NCBI GenBank assembly: GCA_910586045.1 | Contig: CAJUIH010000061.1 | Location: 1 to 21,289, forward strand | Direction: 5' to 3' | From: an uncultured Eubacterium sp. | Lineage (GTDB): Bacteria; Bacillota; Clostridia; Lachnospirales; Lachnospiraceae | DNA length: 21,289 nucleotides | Part shown: positions 14,617 to 21,289 of the stretch, one piece after another | How positions within the stretch are numbered: the stretch's first letter is position 1 | Layout of the letters: the number at the start of each line of letters is the position of its first letter | Notes under the pieces: model-generated | The model's input: only the letters and a program-made list of their open reading frames with translations | Told to the model about the DNA's origin: nothing | The model's database searches: none | Position numbers and translations under genes: made by a program

Positions 14617-14617
14617 T
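14596..14617. promoter_or_regulatory. Perfect 22-bp palindromic operator, LacI-family type
   Basis: The half-site ATTGCGTTCAC is followed immediately by its exact reverse complement, giving a 22-bp perfect palindrome centred on CACGTG. LacI-family operators are typically even palindromes with a central CG, as here. It overlaps the iolG -35 and spacer. The LacI-family protein encoded at 18001-19026 is a candidate ligand, but the regulator could be encoded elsewhere. Confidence 0.75.
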
Positions 14618-14762
14618 AGCGCAGTTGTACAAAATTACAATATAATTTTTATGCAATATTACTACAGTAGGAAAAGTCACTGACTAATTTTTTGACGCTT
14701 TTAGATTTCACGGATATGTACCCTATGCCCTGTCCATAAATACCGCAGCCCCGTGATAAGTG

Positions 14763-14812
14763 CTGCTCAAAAATCAGGCGCATAGTGGGCTATGCAACTG
14801 ATTTTTGAGCAG
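14763..14812. terminator. 50-nt palindrome: terminator-like hairpin or dispersed palindromic repeat
   Basis: A perfect 15-bp stem CTGCTCAAAAATCAG (14763-14777) with its complement at 14798-14812 encloses a 2x2 internal loop and a second perfect stem GCATAG/CTATGC (14780-14785 with 14790-14795) with a TGGG loop. It begins 27 bases after the stop of the gene at 14839. There is no T-run, so it is unlike a standard intrinsic terminator. AGTGCT occurs directly repeated at both ends (14759-14764 and 14811-14816). Confidence 0.55.
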
Positions 14813-14838
14813 TGCTATCGGAGAAAAAGACAAAACTG

Positions 14839-16008
14839 CTATTTCGCTAATTTCGCATATACGGATTCTTTTAATGTTTTACATTTTACACTGCCGTATT
14901 CGCCGTAGATTTTAACACCGAACGCGTCTTCCACATAGCTCCTTACCTGCACATAATACGATTTCAATACCGTAATATGGGCGTTTAGCGTTACCTGTTT
15001 TTTGGTATTCGTATCTTTGCAGTCAACATCCTGTGTTCCAAGTACCCCTTTCATATTCTTTTTTCTTGCTACCTTAACCGTATAGCCTGTGGCATCTCCC
15101 TGGTTTTTGATACGGATCGGATTCAATTCTATCCAGTTGGATAACAGCCCTTGCTTACCAACCGCCTGTATGGATGTAATAGTGGGTTTTACAAGCTTGA
15201 ACGCGGATTCCTTAATAGAAAGCGCATAAGGGATATTTTTTACACCAAGCGGATTCTCCACTTTTAGGTAATAGGTACCTTTTTTCAAATAACAGTCATA
15301 AGATTTTGTCACATTGTCATCATAAATCCTTACCGACTGATTTTTACTGTCGAACAGGCTTACACTCCATATATGCCAATCGCCGGCCACTTCCTTTGGT
15401 CCAAACGTAATGCGGACTTTTTTATTGCTGCCGAGCTTAAACTTAAAATAATCGCATGGATCATTCACAGCATTGATTGTCCCATACCACTTTTTGCCCG
15501 CCGTAATCGTATCCGCTGTTTTTATGCTGTCGTTGCCCTCCGTCTCCCAGTCTTTCGTCGGCACAAATCCAATGGACAGGTTAAAGTTTGTATGATCAAT
15601 ATCAAAAGAACCCGTAACCTTTAAGTAAAACGTCCGGTTTCCATCCGTAGAATAGACCGGCAGTTCCACATTCGCGCCAGAGTGCCGATCAATAATGAGA
15701 AGATTATTGGAATCATACAACGACGCCCCAATCTGCCCGTCTCCCACTGGATCTGCGTTTTTTATCTTGATACTAATGTTTCCTGCTGTCGGAACCGTAA
15801 ATTCATATAAAAATGAATCGCTGGACTTTTCCACAACAAGCGAATAATCCTTGTTTATTTCCAGCTTGTCCGCCGCTTTCACCGCTCTGGGATTCCATAC
15901 CGCAGTAATCAGAAACAGCAGCAAAAAGACGCCCGCCGTCCATATCCGCCTGCTGTATGTTTTACATATCTTTTTTTCCTGTAATACACGCTTTTTGCCC
16001 TTTTTCAT
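14839..16008 (-). CDS. Secreted protein with two PPC-like domains and a fibronectin III-like C-terminus
   Basis: This 389-residue protein has a basic N-terminus, a hydrophobic segment at 22-38 and a likely signal cleavage after AVKA (45). Two beta-sandwich repeats resemble bacterial pre-peptidase C-terminal (PPC) domains: residues about 50-148 (FLYEFTVPTAGNISIKI, FYLKVTG) and about 155-266 (WETEGNDSIKTADTI, WYGTINAVNDPCDYFKFKL, KGTYYLKVENPLG). The last 110 residues look like a fibronectin III domain (KSYYVQVRSYVEDAFGVKIYGEYG). There is no protease or other catalytic domain and no LPXTG anchor. AAGGGAG precedes the ATG, and the gene follows the CAP-domain gene by 49 bp, so the two are probably co-expressed surface or matrix proteins. 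Function is unknown. Confidence 0.78.
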   Translation of the reverse strand: MKKGKKRVLQEKKICKTYSRRIWTAGVFLLLFLITAVWNPRAVKAADKLEINKDYSLVVEKSSDSFLYEFTVPTAGNISIKIKNADPVGDGQIGASLYDSNNLLIIDRHSGANVELPVYSTDGNRTFYLKVTGSFDIDHTNFNLSIGFVPTKDWETEGNDSIKTADTITAGKKWYGTINAVNDPCDYFKFKLGSNKKVRITFGPKEVAGDWHIWSVSLFDSKNQSVRIYDDNVTKSYDCYLKKGTYYLKVENPLGVKNIPYALSIKESAFKLVKPTITSIQAVGKQGLLSNWIELNPIRIKNQGDATGYTVKVARKKNMKGVLGTQDVDCKDTNTKKQVTLNAHITVLKSYYVQVRSYVEDAFGVKIYGEYGSVKCKTLKESVYAKLAK

Positions 16009-16057
16009 GTTTTCTCCCTTTCTATGTACCCGATCCCGAATAAGATTTGCTGCCCGC

Positions 16058-17908
16058 TTACCTGACTATTTTGACTTTTTTGCCCTGCCCTTTGTTTTGA
16101 AGCAGTTTCTGATATGCGGCATATTTTGCGGACGGCACTTTGATTTTTGCGGCTGCGTAAATGCCCTTAAACGCATCCTTTCCTACGGTTACCAGCTTTT
16201 TCGACCGAATATCGGCCGCAGACAGTTTCTTGCAGCCTTTAAAAGCCGCGCTTCCGATTGTCTTTACATTGGCGCCAATCGTTACACGCGCTACATCCGT
16301 ATAGGAAAACGCTTTGGCCGCTATGGCTGTTACCTTGTATTTTGTTTTGCCTCTAGCCACGGTATCCGGAATATTGACTGTTTTCGGCTTTTTTTGAGAA
16401 AGTCCTGTAACCGTAACTTCCGAACTTCCTGTAACCTTATATTGTAAAGACCCGGCAGAAAAAACCGTCCCTATCTTTGTTTCTGCCTGTGCGTTATTTC
16501 CCTTACTGTTAACGGATAGCGTATATTCCTGCTTCACGCTTGGATCATACTTCGCATATACGGTTACCGTCGTGCTCCCGCTTCCGGTAATCGTAAGGAT
16601 ACCCGCATAGCTGCCGTTTTCGGAATCGGACACCGCCGCAACAGACGGGTTGGAAACTTCAATTACATATGCTTGGTTATCAGCACTGTCTGCCGGCACC
16701 TCGCCGGCCACTTCCAGTTTGATCTCGTCGCCGATCTGGTAATTCGCCGGCTCAGAAGCGGCGGAATCGTTTTTCCACCACGTCACCTTGGTAATTGCCG
16801 TCGGCAGCGCTGCTTCCTGTGTATAACCGCATTTGGTGCATGTCTTTGTCGTTTTGCCCGCGCCCGGACTTGCCTGCTGCATAACAAAATCATGACCTGT
16901 ACATTGCTGGGCCTTTTGGTCGTTTAACTTTTGCTGCGCGGCATCGACGCGTGCCTGCATTACGTCGGGATCGACGGTAGCATAATATTCCATAAACAAT
17001 TTCTCAAATTGTTGAATGGTATAAATCGCATATTTATTTTCATAATTTGATTTTGCGGTTGCGTTGTAACAGCTCGTAGTCCCATAAGATCCATAGTCTG
17101 TAACCCCGATCCCCATTACCTGGTCTGCGCTCCAAAAAAGGTTTGTATAATGCGTCACCGTTTTTTTCTGTGCATCCGCAAGATCGGTGATTGCTTTCAC
17201 ATCGGACTCTTTGCTGAGCACGCTCATCCCCAGGCTTTCTTTCAATTGGTTGAATGCCGTGACCTCACGATTCCACCCATCTTCCGGGTTTTTATATCCA
17301 AACGCAAGGTTTTCACAGGAAATCTGCAGACGCGAGTGACGCGTCAGCCCTGCGCCCCGGTCCGCGCCGGTCTGCGCGATCGCCATAACGTAAAAATTCG
17401 TTTCACCTGGGTTTCGGCGCATTGCTCCAACATAATTTTGATCTTCTTGCCGGATTTTGTTTATGTTTTTCAAAATCGGAAACGATGCTTTGGTATTTTT
17501 CAAAGAAGCCGCATCATTATCATCCCATAGGCAGGTCACCTTATCTTTCCGATTTTCCGGCAATCCGGTATCTTTACCGCCATACCATCTTGAAAAATTC
17601 TCTTCACAGGCTTCGCTCAGGATTGTTTTTGCCTGCTCCAGATCTTTTTTCTGCAACTGTGTCAGCCCGTCTTTTGCCATCATCCATTCAACAAACCCCA
17701 TGGACCCCTGGTTATACTTTTCCTGCGCTGCCTTTTGGTTTTCCAATGCTCCCTGCAGTTCCCGTTCCGCCTCCTGCAGGCTTTGCGCACTTTGCGCGCT
17801 TTCTGCTGCTAATGCCGCATTCACAGGAGATGCCAGCCCCATGCACAGAAACAGGACTGCGGCGCTTTGGGTAAAACGCCAAAATTTGTTTTTACAATTT
17901 TTCCGCAT
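16058..17908 (-). CDS. Secreted CAP-domain protein with zinc-ribbon-like motif, Ig-like and leucine-rich repeats
   Basis: This is a 616-residue exported protein. The signal peptide spans about 1-35 (hydrophobic 15-28, cleavage near VNAALAA). Residues 38-105 are rich in Glu, Gln and Ala and probably coiled coil. A CAP (SCP/PR1) domain follows at about 145-310, with CENLAFGY around Glu199 and HYTNLFW with His253. A CxxH...CxxC motif (Cys336, His339, Cys357, Cys360) suggests a small metal knuckle. Residues about 372-467 resemble a bacterial Ig-like (Big_2) domain, and 480-616 a BspA-type leucine-rich region (FSYTDVARVTIGANVKTIGSAAFKGC). It is likely a surface or extracellular matrix protein; CAP domains in bacteria have no single known reaction. 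AAGGA precedes the ATG. Confidence 0.82.
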   Translation of the reverse strand: MRKNCKNKFWRFTQSAAVLFLCMGLASPVNAALAAESAQSAQSLQEAERELQGALENQKAAQEKYNQGSMGFVEWMMAKDGLTQLQKKDLEQAKTILSEACEENFSRWYGGKDTGLPENRKDKVTCLWDDNDAASLKNTKASFPILKNINKIRQEDQNYVGAMRRNPGETNFYVMAIAQTGADRGAGLTRHSRLQISCENLAFGYKNPEDGWNREVTAFNQLKESLGMSVLSKESDVKAITDLADAQKKTVTHYTNLFWSADQVMGIGVTDYGSYGTTSCYNATAKSNYENKYAIYTIQQFEKLFMEYYATVDPDVMQARVDAAQQKLNDQKAQQCTGHDFVMQQASPGAGKTTKTCTKCGYTQEAALPTAITKVTWWKNDSAASEPANYQIGDEIKLEVAGEVPADSADNQAYVIEVSNPSVAAVSDSENGSYAGILTITGSGSTTVTVYAKYDPSVKQEYTLSVNSKGNNAQAETKIGTVFSAGSLQYKVTGSSEVTVTGLSQKKPKTVNIPDTVARGKTKYKVTAIAAKAFSYTDVARVTIGANVKTIGSAAFKGCKKLSAADIRSKKLVTVGKDAFKGIYAAAKIKVPSAKYAAYQKLLQNKGQGKKVKIVR

Positions 17909-17951
17909 TTGTGATCCTTTCTTTTGATAAGCGTAGATTGTTTACCTGTTC

Positions 17952-17981
17952 AGTATATATCTTTTTATTCATAAGAGTCAA
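17952..17981 (-). promoter_or_regulatory. Sigma-A promoter of the CAP/PPC operon
   Basis: On the minus strand, TTGACT (17976-17981) and TATACT (17952-17957) are spaced by 18 bases, a strong match. The heptamers GATTGTT (17936-17942) and AACAATC (17980-17986) form an inverted repeat flanking the promoter. It begins 19 bases after the LacI-type gene stop; no terminator is seen between. Confidence 0.7.
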
Positions 17982-18000
17982 CAATCAATGAAATTTCTGC

Positions 18001-19026
18001 TTAAATATTATATTTCGTTTTAATGACCAGTTCCGTATATAAAAATTCCTCCCGCGGATTCTTTCCATCCAGCAGCTTGTGAAACAGCAGGCTAACCGGC
18101 TCATATCCCTGCCTGTAACCGTTTTGGCCGATCAAAAACCGTATGTTTCCTTCGGCCAGGCACTGGAGATTTTGTTTGGTCAGATCATTGGAAATGACTC
18201 TGACCCTGTCCGCAAATCCGGCTTTGCACAGTGCCCGGCAGACTCCCTGTACCCCTGACGCCGCCAAATAAATCCCCTCCAGATCCGGATATTCTTTAAT
18301 CATGCCGCCCGTAATCAATTCCGCCATTCCATCATCGTCAAACGCATACTGGATGTCAAGCATGCGCACGTCCGGCCGGATCTGTTTTAACTCCTTGGTA
18401 AATCCCCGTGTACGGTTTTTATGCCCATCGCTCGACGGATGGCCGGATATAATCAGCACTTTCGCACAGGCTGGCAGGATTTCCGCCATCAGGCCAGCCG
18501 CCACCCTGCCGCTTTGAAACGTATTCTGCCCGACAAAACAAAGCCTCTTGGAATCTGCCACATCGGAATTAAACGTTATGACCGGGATCTGTTCCTCCGA
18601 AAAGGCATTGATCGTTTCCCGCAGCCGCCTATCGTCCATCGGTACGAGCGCAACCGCACCGCAGCCCGCCGTTTTCATCTCCTGCAGCGCTTCCACTGCT
18701 TTTACGGCATCCAGCTCGTCAATCGTATACAGCAGCACTTCCGCGCCCAAACGCTCCACTTCCTCTTTCGCGTCCAGGATCCCTTTCATTACCTCTTTCA
18801 TAAAAGGGGTACCCGCCGCCTGTACCAATACACCGATTTTCACGGACTTTTTTGACATAGCCAGCGCCCTGCCGGCGCGGTTTGGCTGATAGCCCGCTTC
18901 TTTTGCGATCTGCTTGATTTTTTCCGCTACCTGCGGGTCAATCCTGCCCCTGTGATTGAGCGCCCGGTCCACCGTCCCCCTGGAAACCCCGGCTGCTTGC
19001 GCAATCTGCTGCAATGTGACAGCCAT
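18001..19026 (-). CDS. LacI family transcriptional regulator
   Basis: This 341-residue regulator has the LacI helix-turn-helix at the N-terminus (VTLQQIAQAAGVSRGTVDRALN, residues 3-24), then GYQPNRAGRALA as recognition-domain end and hinge helix (46-57), and a periplasmic-binding-protein-like sensor domain from KIGVLVQ (63-69) to the C-terminus (including SGHPSSDGHKNRTRGF). It should bind a sugar effector and an even palindrome with central CG. The gene lies 28 bp after the GH42 gene with AAGGAGG seven bases before the ATG, so it is probably the second gene of that operon and controls it. The palindrome at 14596-14617 in front of iolG is a second possible target. The effector cannot be told from the sequence. 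Confidence 0.9.
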   Translation of the reverse strand: MAVTLQQIAQAAGVSRGTVDRALNHRGRIDPQVAEKIKQIAKEAGYQPNRAGRALAMSKKSVKIGVLVQAAGTPFMKEVMKGILDAKEEVERLGAEVLLYTIDELDAVKAVEALQEMKTAGCGAVALVPMDDRRLRETINAFSEEQIPVITFNSDVADSKRLCFVGQNTFQSGRVAAGLMAEILPACAKVLIISGHPSSDGHKNRTRGFTKELKQIRPDVRMLDIQYAFDDDGMAELITGGMIKEYPDLEGIYLAASGVQGVCRALCKAGFADRVRVISNDLTKQNLQCLAEGNIRFLIGQNGYRQGYEPVSLLFHKLLDGKNPREEFLYTELVIKTKYNI

Positions 19027-19054
19027 AAAACCGCCTCCTTTCGAATACGTTTAC

Positions 19055-21085
19055 TCATTCAACCGCCCGCAGCAGGCGTACCCCCTTTCGTTCCAGTACA
19101 ATTTCTTCCTGGCGCCGGTACGTCCGCCCCTCCAGCAGTTCTTCGTACTCCCTCTCCAAAAGGACCGTTTTCGTCTCCTCTGTATGGTTCAGCAAAAACA
19201 AATACGTGCCGCCCGCGTTCTCCCGTACACATACTTCCACGCCAGACGGCGCCCGGTGCAGCGGCTGTATCCCCGCTTGTGAAAATACCCGTTCCAAAAA
19301 CATCCGGTAAAATTCCTGGTCCGAACGCGTGCCGACATAATACGCGTTCCCTTCCCCATAAGTATGTACCGTAACGGCCGGCATTCCGGCATAAAAATCC
19401 TCCTCGTACGCCCCAAGCGCCCGCGCGCCTTCCAGATGCGTCAAATCACACAAAAGATCCGCCGGATGCCGCCTGCCGAAACAGGAAAACGCATTTTGTT
19501 CTCCCTGCGGCAGCGCGTCGCATTCTTCCACCCAGATCCCAAGCAGATCCCGCATCCGGCCCGGATATCCGCCGGTATCCACAAGGTCATGCTCATCGAC
19601 AATGCCGCTGAAATACGATACCACTAAATTGCCGCCCTGCCTGACGTAATCCTGCAGCTTTTTTTCATATCCCCGCTTTACCATATACAACAGCGGCGTA
19701 ATAACCGCCTGATACGGCTCCAGCGCGTCCTGCGTACTGATTATATCCATAGGTACATGCAGCGCATACGCCGCCTGATAATAATCTAAAACGGCATCCA
19801 GATATTTTATACGGACACTCGGCCCCGCGGAATACTCCACCGCCCACCAGTTATCCCAGTCAAATAAAAGCGCCGCCTTTGCCGGTGTCCTGCCGTCCAA
19901 AAACAATCCGCCGACCTGCTCCAGTTCCCTGCCAAGCTGCGCCGTTTCCCGAAATACCCTTGTATCCGCATGACCCGCATGATCGATCACCGCTCCGTGG
20001 TATTTCTCACACGCACCGATACTTCTACGGATCTGGAAAAACTGCACCGCATCCGCGCCGTGCGCGACTGCCTGCCAGCTTAACAGCCGCATCTCTCCCG
20101 GCCGTTTGAGCCGGCTGTAAGGCAGCCAATTCGTCACACTCGGCGTCTGTTCCATCAGCACGAACGGTTTCTGCCCATCCAATCCCCGCATCAGGTCATG
20201 GCAAAAAGCAACGGCAGACGGATGCGCGTCCGGCGCTGGATAATTATCCCATGACACAAAATCCATAGACCGCGCCCATTTTTGGTAATCCAGCCCCTTA
20301 TAAACAGCCATCAGGTTTGTCGTTACCGGAACATCCGGCGTATACCGCTTGATCGCATCGTATTCCAGGCGGAAGCACTCCAGCAGGCTGTCTGAAAAAA
20401 AGCGCTTGTAATCCAGCGAAATTCCCTGGAACATCGTCCGCTCCCGCCCTGTATCGTCGATAAAATGCTCGCTTAAAAGATCCGGCAGTACAATCTCGTC
20501 CCAGTCGTAAAACGTATGTCCCCAAAACGCGGTATAAAAGCTGCGGTTTACTTCCTCTATCGTTTTGTATTTTTGTTTCAGCCATACCCGAAACGCCTTT
20601 TCACAATTCTCACAGTAACATTCCCCGCCATACTCATTGGACACATGCCAGGCCGCGATATTTTCATAATCCTGATACCGCTTAGCAAGCTCTGCCGCCA
20701 GCTTCGGCGCATATTTACGGTATGTCAGGCTGTTCGGGCAGGAATTATGCCTGCCGCCAAATTTGCGCTTCCTGCCGTCTTTTTCTGTCCGCAGAATATC
20801 CGGATACCGTTTTGCCATCCAGGCCGGATGCGCGCCCGTAGACGTCGCCAGACACACTTTCATCCCATTTGTGCGCACAAGCTCCATAACCGCGTCCAGC
20901 TTTGAGAAATCATACGTCTCCTCGTCCGGCTGCAGCGCGGCCCAGTTAAAAACATTCAGCGTTACGATATTGATCTGTGCCTGCGCCATCAGGCGCAGAT
21001 CTTCCTCCCATACTTCCCGCGGCCACTGTTCCGGGTTGTAGTCTCCGCCGTAGAGCATTTTTGTTTCCTTGTGATAGCAGCTCAC
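19055..21085 (-). CDS. GH42 beta-galactosidase
   Basis: This 676-residue cytoplasmic glycoside hydrolase of family 42 should cleave terminal beta-galactosides. The N-terminal LYGGDYNPEQWP (11-22) is a family hallmark. The acid/base is Glu151 in WHVSNEYGG and the nucleophile Glu312 in FVLMEQTP. Four Cys, 116, 156, 158 and 161, match the structural zinc site known in some GH42 enzymes. The TIM barrel covers about 1-390, a trimerisation domain with the class-I-amidotransferase-like fold about 390-600, and a small beta domain the rest. No signal peptide is present. The start given is GTG with AAGGGG seven bases upstream; ATG at 21058 (residue 10), with AAGGA, is a real alternative. The linked LacI gene suggests substrate induction. 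Confidence 0.92.
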   Translation of the reverse strand: MSCYHKETKMLYGGDYNPEQWPREVWEEDLRLMAQAQINIVTLNVFNWAALQPDEETYDFSKLDAVMELVRTNGMKVCLATSTGAHPAWMAKRYPDILRTEKDGRKRKFGGRHNSCPNSLTYRKYAPKLAAELAKRYQDYENIAAWHVSNEYGGECYCENCEKAFRVWLKQKYKTIEEVNRSFYTAFWGHTFYDWDEIVLPDLLSEHFIDDTGRERTMFQGISLDYKRFFSDSLLECFRLEYDAIKRYTPDVPVTTNLMAVYKGLDYQKWARSMDFVSWDNYPAPDAHPSAVAFCHDLMRGLDGQKPFVLMEQTPSVTNWLPYSRLKRPGEMRLLSWQAVAHGADAVQFFQIRRSIGACEKYHGAVIDHAGHADTRVFRETAQLGRELEQVGGLFLDGRTPAKAALLFDWDNWWAVEYSAGPSVRIKYLDAVLDYYQAAYALHVPMDIISTQDALEPYQAVITPLLYMVKRGYEKKLQDYVRQGGNLVVSYFSGIVDEHDLVDTGGYPGRMRDLLGIWVEECDALPQGEQNAFSCFGRRHPADLLCDLTHLEGARALGAYEEDFYAGMPAVTVHTYGEGNAYYVGTRSDQEFYRMFLERVFSQAGIQPLHRAPSGVEVCVRENAGGTYLFLLNHTEETKTVLLEREYEELLEGRTYRRQEEIVLERKGVRLLRAVE

Positions 21086-21114
21086 TTTGATACCCCTTTT
21101 CTATCGTTTTATTT

Positions 21115-21152
21115 ATCTTACCACAAACAGGACAAATATGGAAACTTTTGTC
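21115..21152 (-). promoter_or_regulatory. Extended -10 promoter with overlapping dyad, GH42-lacI operon
   Basis: On the minus strand, TTTCCA (21139-21144), 18 bases and TAAGAT (21115-21120) preceded by TGG suggest an extended -10 promoter. GACAAA (21131-21136) and TTTGTC (21147-21152) are inverted repeats bracketing the -35 element, so a repressor site is plausible. It differs in sequence from the palindrome in front of iolG. Confidence 0.45.
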
Positions 21153-21166
21153 ACACTTTCCTGATT

Positions 21167-21244
21167 GGCCTGCGTTTTTTCTGTAGCAATTCAGATAGGG
21201 TGTTACATTTTGGCTGCGGGGACGCCGGATAAGCGACGCAGGCC
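21167..21244. repeat. Spaced inverted repeat near the right edge
   Basis: GGCCTGCGT (21167-21175) and ACGCAGGCC (21236-21244) are a perfect 9-bp inverted repeat 60 bases apart. Between and beyond them the DNA is GC-richer than the promoter region to the left, and GCCGGA/TCCGGC form a further dyad at 21224-21262. It could belong to the end of an element or gene lying beyond the window. Confidence 0.3.
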
Positions 21245-21289
21245 TGGCTTGTGGCTCCGGCTCCAGAATGGTAAGAATCCCTAAGTATT

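Noticed and set aside
14692..14720. Plus-strand TTGACG-17-TATGTA promoter-like match
   Set aside because: The -10 is poor, and only the palindrome and antisense DNA lie downstream, so it is not listed as a promoter.
15851..16447. 198-codon plus-strand frame across the CAP/PPC junction
   Set aside because: Its Phe/Cys/Arg-rich peptide is what reverse translation of Lys/Ala-rich secreted proteins gives, and no promoter or ribosome binding site is present.
1..21289. CRISPR arrays, transposases, phage genes, toxin-antitoxin pairs
   Set aside because: No regularly spaced direct repeats, no transposase or integrase motifs, and no small overlapping gene pairs of that kind were seen.

Overview
The window comes from a low-to-mid GC Firmicute, most likely a Clostridia/Lachnospiraceae gut-type anaerobe. 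This is inferred from strong AGGAGG ribosome binding sites, sigma-A promoters, about 50% GC, LacI control of a GH42 enzyme, secreted CAP/BspA-like and fibronectin-type proteins, and IolG/IolI proteins that resemble those of Bacillus. The species cannot be named. All but one of the 14 genes lie on the minus strand, so they are read right to left.

Positions 1-371 hold no protein gene, but carry a good plus-strand promoter followed by a long hairpin. Positions 372-3555 form a 2-keto-3-deoxygluconate (KDG) module. KDPG aldolase and a PfkB kinase are read leftward, and a second, diverged PfkB kinase is read rightward from a shared 305-bp promoter region. Together they would phosphorylate KDG from uronate, pectin or gluconate breakdown and split it to pyruvate and glyceraldehyde-3-phosphate.

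Positions 3619-11408 hold a MATE exporter, a small secreted protein with two CGGH-type Cys/His repeats and a peptidoglycan-binding domain, a long-form Lhr helicase (1403 aa) and a second MATE exporter directly upstream of Lhr.

Positions 11628-14525 are an inositol operon in the order iolG, iolI, iolH-like. It has a perfect 22-bp palindrome over its promoter, the form expected of a LacI-family operator. No transporter and no iolC/D/E/B genes are present, so the operon may serve inositol isomer interconversion or feed a pathway encoded elsewhere.

Positions 14839-17908 are a two-gene secreted-protein operon: a CAP-domain/Ig-like/leucine-rich-repeat protein and a PPC/fibronectin-like protein. 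It has a strong promoter, and a striking 50-nt palindrome follows the last gene. Positions 18001-21085 are a GH42 beta-galactosidase followed, 28 bp later, by a LacI-family regulator, probably an autoregulated operon. Overall the window is a carbohydrate-scavenging region (uronates, inositols, beta-galactosides) interleaved with export and surface functions. I saw no tRNA, rRNA, CRISPR array, transposase or phage gene.
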